This document shows, piece by piece, positions 4,684 through 8,442 of a stretch of 8,442 nucleotides of DNA. The translations under genes and the position numbers were made by a program. Under the pieces are notes generated by a model, which worked only from the letters and a program-made list of their open reading frames with translations, had not been told where the DNA came from and made no database searches. The stretch comes from Anaerolineae bacterium (GTDB lineage Bacteria > Chloroflexota > Anaerolineae > JAFGEY01): positions 1 to 8,442 of the forward strand of contig JAFGJF010000273.1 of NCBI GenBank assembly GCA_016929205.1. The letters are read 5' to 3'. Every line of letters starts with the position of its first letter. Within the stretch, counting starts at the first letter, position 1.

Positions 4684-7647
4684 TTACTTTGACCATATGA
4701 TCAGGTTATCAAAGTCAGCCGTGCTCGCTTGTCCCACATCTCGCCCCCATATCCCGATCCTGACTACTTTTACCTCATCCAAAGCGATATCGCTCACAGA
4801 GCCGAGTTCCTGATCGTTCGCATAGAGGGTAATTGACGCGTCTTTGACCAGGAGGCCCAGCGAGTTCGTTACTCTCGGCCTCATATTCAATACACTAGGC
4901 GTTGCGGTATTCTGGATCCACTTGCCTTCAGTGCCAAATTCGTACACACCAAAGCCACCATCACTCCAAAAGTTGACATAGTAACAATACTCTTGACCGC
5001 AAAGGACAATCACGAACGCGATCTGCCCTTCTTGTGAATCTGCACGCTCGACGATCGCACCGTCCACGGTCAACAAAAAGTCACGTCCCGAAAAGCCAGG
5101 TATGGGTACCAGGGACGCTCGTCCCTCTGTTTTGACGTCTAGGGATAGGCGGTACCGGCCATCGACAATCTGTCGCATACTCTCAATGTTCTCATTTGCA
5201 AACTCGCCGATCTGCCAGTTGTTCACATTGGCATCGAAATGATCCTGGAATAGGATTTCTTGCCGGCCCGAAACTGTAGCATCTTCTGGAAGATGGCGCA
5301 GCTCAAAGTTGTCGAACTCGAAAATCGCTTCATCACCTGCATTGTAGAGTTCCATGGTCAGTCCTGCCTTGCCCTTGCGCAGTTTGTCATCATCTGCCTC
5401 GCCAACGGGCTGGTCGTTGATGTAAAGACCGAAATGTGAGCCCTGCGCGACCACCATTAGCCGGTTCATTTTGCCTGGGTTAATGACGGGAGAGCGTGTC
5501 CAGTCTATCAGGCGCGTCCACCTGTCTTTATACTTGCGCAACAGGATGAATTCCTGAGAGCTGTTTATCGCAAAGTGATAAAAGTTTTGACTATCAAGCA
5601 CTCGAAACACAACGCCATAGTTGCTGTCATCCGTTCCACTGACCTGTTGGGCCTCCACCGTCAGGCTAAAATCGGAGACACTGCTTATGTCAGGGTGTAC
5701 GTACCAGTGAACATCTTGGCGCGTATCGATCTTCCACCGGTACCTGCCGCTGGCGATCTGCCATTGGTGCGAGAAACCCGAGTCGTTATGATCCCCCATA
5801 GGCCAATCGTTCGCATTCGAGTCAAAAGCATCAAAGAGGATGAGGGATCCCAGGGCCGAGGATGCAGCCTCGCGCATAGGTGTAGGCGTGCTGGTCGGCG
5901 CCGCAGTGGGCGGCGGCGTGGAGGTAGAGGTCGGTATCGGCGACGGTGTGCTGGTCGGCATCGCGGTGGGCACTGATGTATTGGTCGGTGTCGCAGTAGG
6001 CGGCGGCGTGGAAGTAAAGGCCGGCGCCGGTGATGGTGTATTTGTCGCTCGTTCTACTGGCTGTGGTGTAGGTGACGGAATACTGGCTATGGGAAGGATC
6101 GCTGCCTGAACCGGAGACGCCCCCCAGGCAGGGGCATAGTCGGAAGTCGGGTTGTTCGTCAGGCGCGTCACATCGGAACCGTCCGGGTTTGCCGCATAGA
6201 TAGCTATGGTATCTGCGTGGTCGGATGCAAAGACAATGTGCTGACCATCCGGCGACCAGGTAGGAGCCCAGCCTTCGCTCAACATTTTCTTGTCCGATCC
6301 GTCAGCATTGATCACACAGATCGATGTGTCAACCGAATGCGTATCAAACACGCCCCCGCTCGATGCAAACATAAGGCCGTTCTCGAGCAGGTAGACACTG
6401 GTAACGGGTTTGTCATCTATGCTTCCCGCCCCCGATATAAAAGCGATATGCTGTCCGTTTGGCGACCAAACGGGGTCGCAATCCAGAGTCTGGTCTGACG
6501 TCAACTGGCGGACATCGCTGCCGTCAGCATTCATCACGTAAATCTTGAGACGATCCTGTCGCCACGACGCAAAGGCAACAAGCTTGCCACTTGGCGACCA
6601 CGCAGGAGACGTATCAAAACCTGGACTGTTGGTCAGGTTTGTCAGGTTGGATCCATCGCGATGCACAACATAGATCTCAGAATCCCCATCTCGATCGCTG
6701 GAAAAAGCAATGCGCTGCCCGTCAGGTGACCAAACCGGATGGCTCTCTCGACCTTTATGTGCCGCCAAACGTACCAGGTTTGTACCGTCGGCATTTATAG
6801 TATAAATATCGAAATCGCCCTCACGGTCAGAGACAAAAGCGATTTGCTGCCTATCCGGTGACCAGGCAGGGTCCAGATCATTTGCCGGATCGTCCGTCAA
6901 GCGGGTTACATTGGTTCCATCGGGGGCCATGACATAGATGTCGGGATTGCCTTCGCGTTCAGAGACAAACACAATTCGCCCACCGCCGCCCATAGGCGTT
7001 GGCTCTGGAGTAGGCGTACCCTTTTTGAGTCCGGACATCAAGCCGATCCCAAGAGGGATGCTGATTGCGACCAGAACGAGAACCAAACCAACAGCTAGCA
7101 CCCACTTGGGAAATCCAGAATGAGACCTGGAACTGCGCTGTTGCTTGTGAGTTGGTTTCTGCACAGTGGGTCGGCCGGGCAGCGGCTTGGGACTGGTGAC
7201 CTTCCGGGGGGAATCGGCCAGAACGGCAAAGAATGTCTGTCCCAGTGCCGGGCTGTCGCCAGTAAAAGCCATCGCTTTCGGAGCTTCACATCTGTCTAGA
7301 TCGATTGATGCAGCCAGCATCTCTGCCAGGATTTTATTCGATTCAGCCGTATCGAGGCCGCTTGTCTCGCTGATTTCTCGACCATAGACCAGCTTTCGTG
7401 CCATTACCTTGGTGTTTGTGTCAATAAACAGATTATGGGGAATGAAATCCGGATCCTTGTACTGGGCCACCAGCAATTCACCCAGTTTTCGCGCTTCAGG
7501 TAGCGCGATGTTCCGAGGATTTTCGTAGATGATGGCGATGGCAACGATACGACTCGATCCCTGCAGCGAACCCGCACTTGCTTTTTGCAGTTGGCTCCAG
7601 ATCGTTGCTTTTGTATCATCACGTTTCTTGGATGATTCTATTGGCAT
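4684..7647 (-). CDS. Single-pass surface protein: cytoplasmic domain, TM, six-repeat propeller, two concanavalin-like domains
   Basis: The product has about 987 residues (numbers here count from the ATG at 7650). Residues 1-150 form an unrecognised soluble domain, followed by a basic linker and a TM helix (183-208). The charge pattern puts the N-domain inside and the rest outside. After a short TPTPEPTP spacer, about 225-510 holds six PD40/TolB repeats of the form D/E-IYV-NADG-LT-PAWSPDG-IAF-SDR. The fourth-to-fifth junction has an insert of about 25 residues (VYLLENGLMFASSGG). Residues 525-592 are a Pro/Thr/Ser linker. Two related concanavalin/LamG-like beta-sandwich domains follow (about 603-787 and 799-988). 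Each opens with a FDxNxNxW-type motif and ends in a FDNxxI/L strand. AAGGAGG (7653-7659) is 2 bases from ATG 7650 and 5 from ATG 7647, so 7647 is preferred. The start overlaps the stop codon of the radical SAM frame, which implies translational coupling. It probably reads an outside ligand such as a glycan; enzymatic activity is not evident. Confidence 0.85.
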   Translation of the reverse strand: MPIESSKKRDDTKATIWSQLQKASAGSLQGSSRIVAIAIIYENPRNIALPEARKLGELLVAQYKDPDFIPHNLFIDTNTKVMARKLVYGREISETSGLDTAESNKILAEMLAASIDLDRCEAPKAMAFTGDSPALGQTFFAVLADSPRKVTSPKPLPGRPTVQKPTHKQQRSSRSHSGFPKWVLAVGLVLVLVAISIPLGIGLMSGLKKGTPTPEPTPMGGGGRIVFVSEREGNPDIYVMAPDGTNVTRLTDDPANDLDPAWSPDRQQIAFVSDREGDFDIYTINADGTNLVRLAAHKGRESHPVWSPDGQRIAFSSDRDGDSEIYVVHRDGSNLTNLTNSPGFDTSPAWSPSGKLVAFASWRQDRLKIYVMNADGSDVRQLTSDQTLDCDPVWSPNGQHIAFISGAGSIDDKPVTSVYLLENGLMFASSGGVFDTHSVDTSICVINADGSDKKMLSEGWAPTWSPDGQHIVFASDHADTIAIYAANPDGSDVTRLTNNPTSDYAPAWGASPVQAAILPIASIPSPTPQPVERATNTPSPAPAFTSTPPPTATPTNTSVPTAMPTSTPSPIPTSTSTPPPTAAPTSTPTPMREAASSALGSLILFDAFDSNANDWPMGDHNDSGFSHQWQIASGRYRWKIDTRQDVHWYVHPDISSVSDFSLTVEAQQVSGTDDSNYGVVFRVLDSQNFYHFAINSSQEFILLRKYKDRWTRLIDWTRSPVINPGKMNRLMVVAQGSHFGLYINDQPVGEADDDKLRKGKAGLTMELYNAGDEAIFEFDNFELRHLPEDATVSGRQEILFQDHFDANVNNWQIGEFANENIESMRQIVDGRYRLSLDVKTEGRASLVPIPGFSGRDFLLTVDGAIVERADSQEGQIAFVIVLCGQEYCYYVNFWSDGGFGVYEFGTEGKWIQNTATPSVLNMRPRVTNSLGLLVKDASITLYANDQELGSVSDIALDEVKVVRIGIWGRDVGQASTADFDNLIIWSK
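5892..6047 (-). repeat. 90-bp imperfect tandem repeat coding for the Pro/Thr linker
   Basis: Bases 5892-5957 match 5982-6047 at roughly four of five positions, a period of 90 bases or 30 residues. The repeat codes for two copies of a TSTPPPTA[TA]PT-type linker segment, and most differences are at third codon positions. It lies inside the large propeller gene and probably sets the distance between propeller and sandwich domains. Confidence 0.6.
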
Positions 7648-8084
7648 CATTGCCTCCTTGCGGCTGTCACCAGGTGGATCACGGCTGCATAGTGCTGGTC
7701 GTGTTTCGCGCGGTTCGTGCCCGTGTAGGCAAAGAAGTGTTGTCCAGACCAGCCGCGATCCAACCAGTAGGTCAACGAGTCAAGCGTACCATGATTGCAG
7801 AGGTTACTCTGTATAGAAAAGGATATCTGTCTAGTGGATAATCCGTGACGCAAGAGGGGAAGGGCCTCGCGGTAGAACGCCGCTCCGGGCACGAGCGGCT
7901 CGCCGCCGTGAAAGGTGATGTCAAGTGCCCGATTACTATCCAAGCTGTTTTGCCGGCGAATTACAGTTTGCAAAGTTGCTCGCTGCATCACCGGCCCGCC
8001 CTGGTGCGGGCCAAAGCAATACGCACAACTCGCAGGACAAGCCTGTGACGGGATGAGCATCAGTTGGCGTGGCCTCGTTGACAT
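7647..8084 (-). CDS. Radical SAM enzyme, shortened (N-terminal part of the core only)
   Basis: This frame has 145 codons. CPASCAYC at residues 16-23 is the CxxxCxxC motif that holds the [4Fe-4S] cluster and S-adenosylmethionine. The downstream HGGEP (59-63) is the SAM-binding GGEP motif of the SPASM and peptide-maturase type, and SIQSNL (90-95) matches the next core strand. The start IPSQACPASCAYCFGPHQG recalls maturases acting on Cys-rich or other ribosomal peptides, but the exact subfamily is not certain. Known enzymes of this class are about 350-450 residues. Here the barrel halts near residue 95, and a 50-residue tail (WLDRGW...FFAYTGTNRAKHDQHYAAV) follows that looks coding but not like the missing strands. 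An in-frame internal deletion joining the first core half to a native C-terminus is the simplest explanation. ATG 8084 has only a weak Shine-Dalgarno sequence (TTGAG, 9-base spacer), and an in-frame stop lies just upstream. It is probably catalytically dead on its own. Confidence 0.65.
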   Translation of the reverse strand: MSTRPRQLMLIPSQACPASCAYCFGPHQGGPVMQRATLQTVIRRQNSLDSNRALDITFHGGEPLVPGAAFYREALPLLRHGLSTRQISFSIQSNLCNHGTLDSLTYWLDRGWSGQHFFAYTGTNRAKHDQHYAAVIHLVTAARRQ

Positions 8085-8105
8085 TCTCAGTGCTCAACTA
8101 TTCTA

Positions 8106-8237
8106 TCAAGGATCTCTTGGCAAAAAAACGAGGGGTTCTAGCATCGGTGCGTCGGCCCAATCTCGCCACCCCCGCGCAGCAAACCCCAAGCATATGAAAA
8201 CGATCATCGCCAAGATAACAGAACCGTATGTGTTCAT
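8106..8237 (-). CDS. Doubtful 43-residue membrane micro-ORF
   Basis: ATG 8237 to TGA 8106-8108 codes for MNTYGSVILAMIVFICLGFAARGW and a charged tail, which would be a single TM helix with a short basic flank. It ends 21 bases before the radical SAM start. However, no Shine-Dalgarno sequence precedes it, and its ATG overlaps the -10 box of the promoter described next, so a transcript from that promoter would not contain the start codon. It could only be made from an upstream transcript. I list it because small ORFs next to radical SAM genes may be substrates; this one has no leader-like or repeat-like core. Confidence 0.25.
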   Translation of the reverse strand: MNTYGSVILAMIVFICLGFAARGWRDWADAPMLEPLVFLPRDP

Positions 8238-8264
8238 TCTAACATAACTGATTGGTGATGTCAA
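8236..8264 (-). promoter_or_regulatory. Sigma70-type promoter for the radical SAM/propeller genes
   Basis: On the minus strand TTGACA (8259-8264) is a perfect -35 box, followed by 17 bases and TAGAAT (8236-8241), one mismatch from TATAAT. Transcription should start near 8229, leaving a leader of about 145 bases before the radical SAM ATG. It is the best promoter-like signal seen in the window and stands at the head of the gene series. Confidence 0.55.
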
Positions 8265-8367
8265 CGTTTACCGATTCAGAAAAGAACGGGTAAGAAAAGC
8301 GTGCTACAGATCGTCGTCATGTCAAGAACACGGATTGGACATCGTCCGGGATAACACTAGCGTAACC

Positions 8368-8399
8368 GTTGCGCAACCAGGAATGAGATGTTTCCTGGT
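8368..8399. promoter_or_regulatory. Overlapping palindromes in the gene-free right end (possible operator)
   Basis: GTTGCGCAAC (8368-8377) is a perfect 10-bp palindrome. It runs into ACCAGGAA (8376-8383) and TTCCTGGT (8392-8399), an 8-bp perfect inverted repeat with an 8-base loop. Neither strand has a T run after it, so a terminator is unlikely. It lies about 105-135 bases upstream of the promoter. An operator, a recombination site or an RNA structure are all possible. The rest of 8265-8442 shows no gene I can support. Confidence 0.3.
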
Positions 8400-8442
8400 C
8401 GGCAAAAACTGAACATTGACAATTGAAAGGTGGTCAACTCTC

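Noticed and set aside
5840..6109. Gly/Val-rich plus-strand frame with repeat character
   Set aside because: It is the antisense reading of the Pro/Thr linker; the Gly/Val repeats come from complementing Pro/Thr codons.
8390..8404. 15-base match to 2384-2398 (zinc-ribbon module)
   Set aside because: The match does not extend on either side and no ribbon cysteine pattern follows, so it is treated as chance, though mildly unexpected for 8.4 kb.
8322..8441. Open minus-strand frame reaching the right edge, possibly the tail of an upstream gene
   Set aside because: About 38 stop-free codons is common by chance, and no motif or composition supports it.

Overview
The window looks like chromosomal DNA of a Chloroflexota bacterium, probably Anaerolineae or a relative. 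The grounds are Pro/Thr-rich 'TPTPT' linkers placed just after lipobox cysteines or between domains, extracellular TolB/PD40 propellers joined to concanavalin-like domains, and HEAT-type lipoproteins carrying the TGxxFGxDxxAWxxWW motif. This placement is inferred from protein style; no rRNA or marker gene is present. No tRNA, rRNA, CRISPR array or insertion sequence was seen.

Every gene I can support lies on the minus strand, so transcription runs from right to left. Region 8265-8442 has no supported gene but holds a cluster of palindromes. A near-consensus sigma70-type promoter (TTGACA, 17 bases, TAGAAT) sits at 8236-8264. Below it lies a doubtful 43-codon membrane micro-ORF. Next comes a short radical SAM reading frame (7647-8084) with an intact CxxxCxxC motif but only the first part of the barrel. 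It overlaps the start of a giant single-pass membrane protein (4684-7647) that has a cytoplasmic N-domain, a TM helix, a six-repeat propeller, a Pro/Thr linker and two concanavalin-like domains.

Further downstream are a 35-codon P-loop (Walker A) ORF or gene remnant (4519-4626), a secreted propeller protein (3047-4438), a small lipoprotein (2518-2976), a short zinc-ribbon ORF (2251-2436), a HEAT-repeat lipoprotein (324-2135), and a second zinc-ribbon/membrane protein that runs off the left edge (1-245). The two zinc-ribbon genes share a 153-bp module, including the ribosome binding site, with no gaps.

The intergenic gaps are 57 to about 115 bases, each gene has its own Shine-Dalgarno sequence, and no strong terminator is visible. 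One or a few long transcripts are therefore possible. Most products are exported or membrane-anchored, with repeat or carbohydrate/protein-binding folds. This suggests a cell-surface set, but no catalytic pathway can be read from it. The notable features are three shortened or decaying reading frames (radical SAM, P-loop, zinc ribbon) among intact surface-protein genes.
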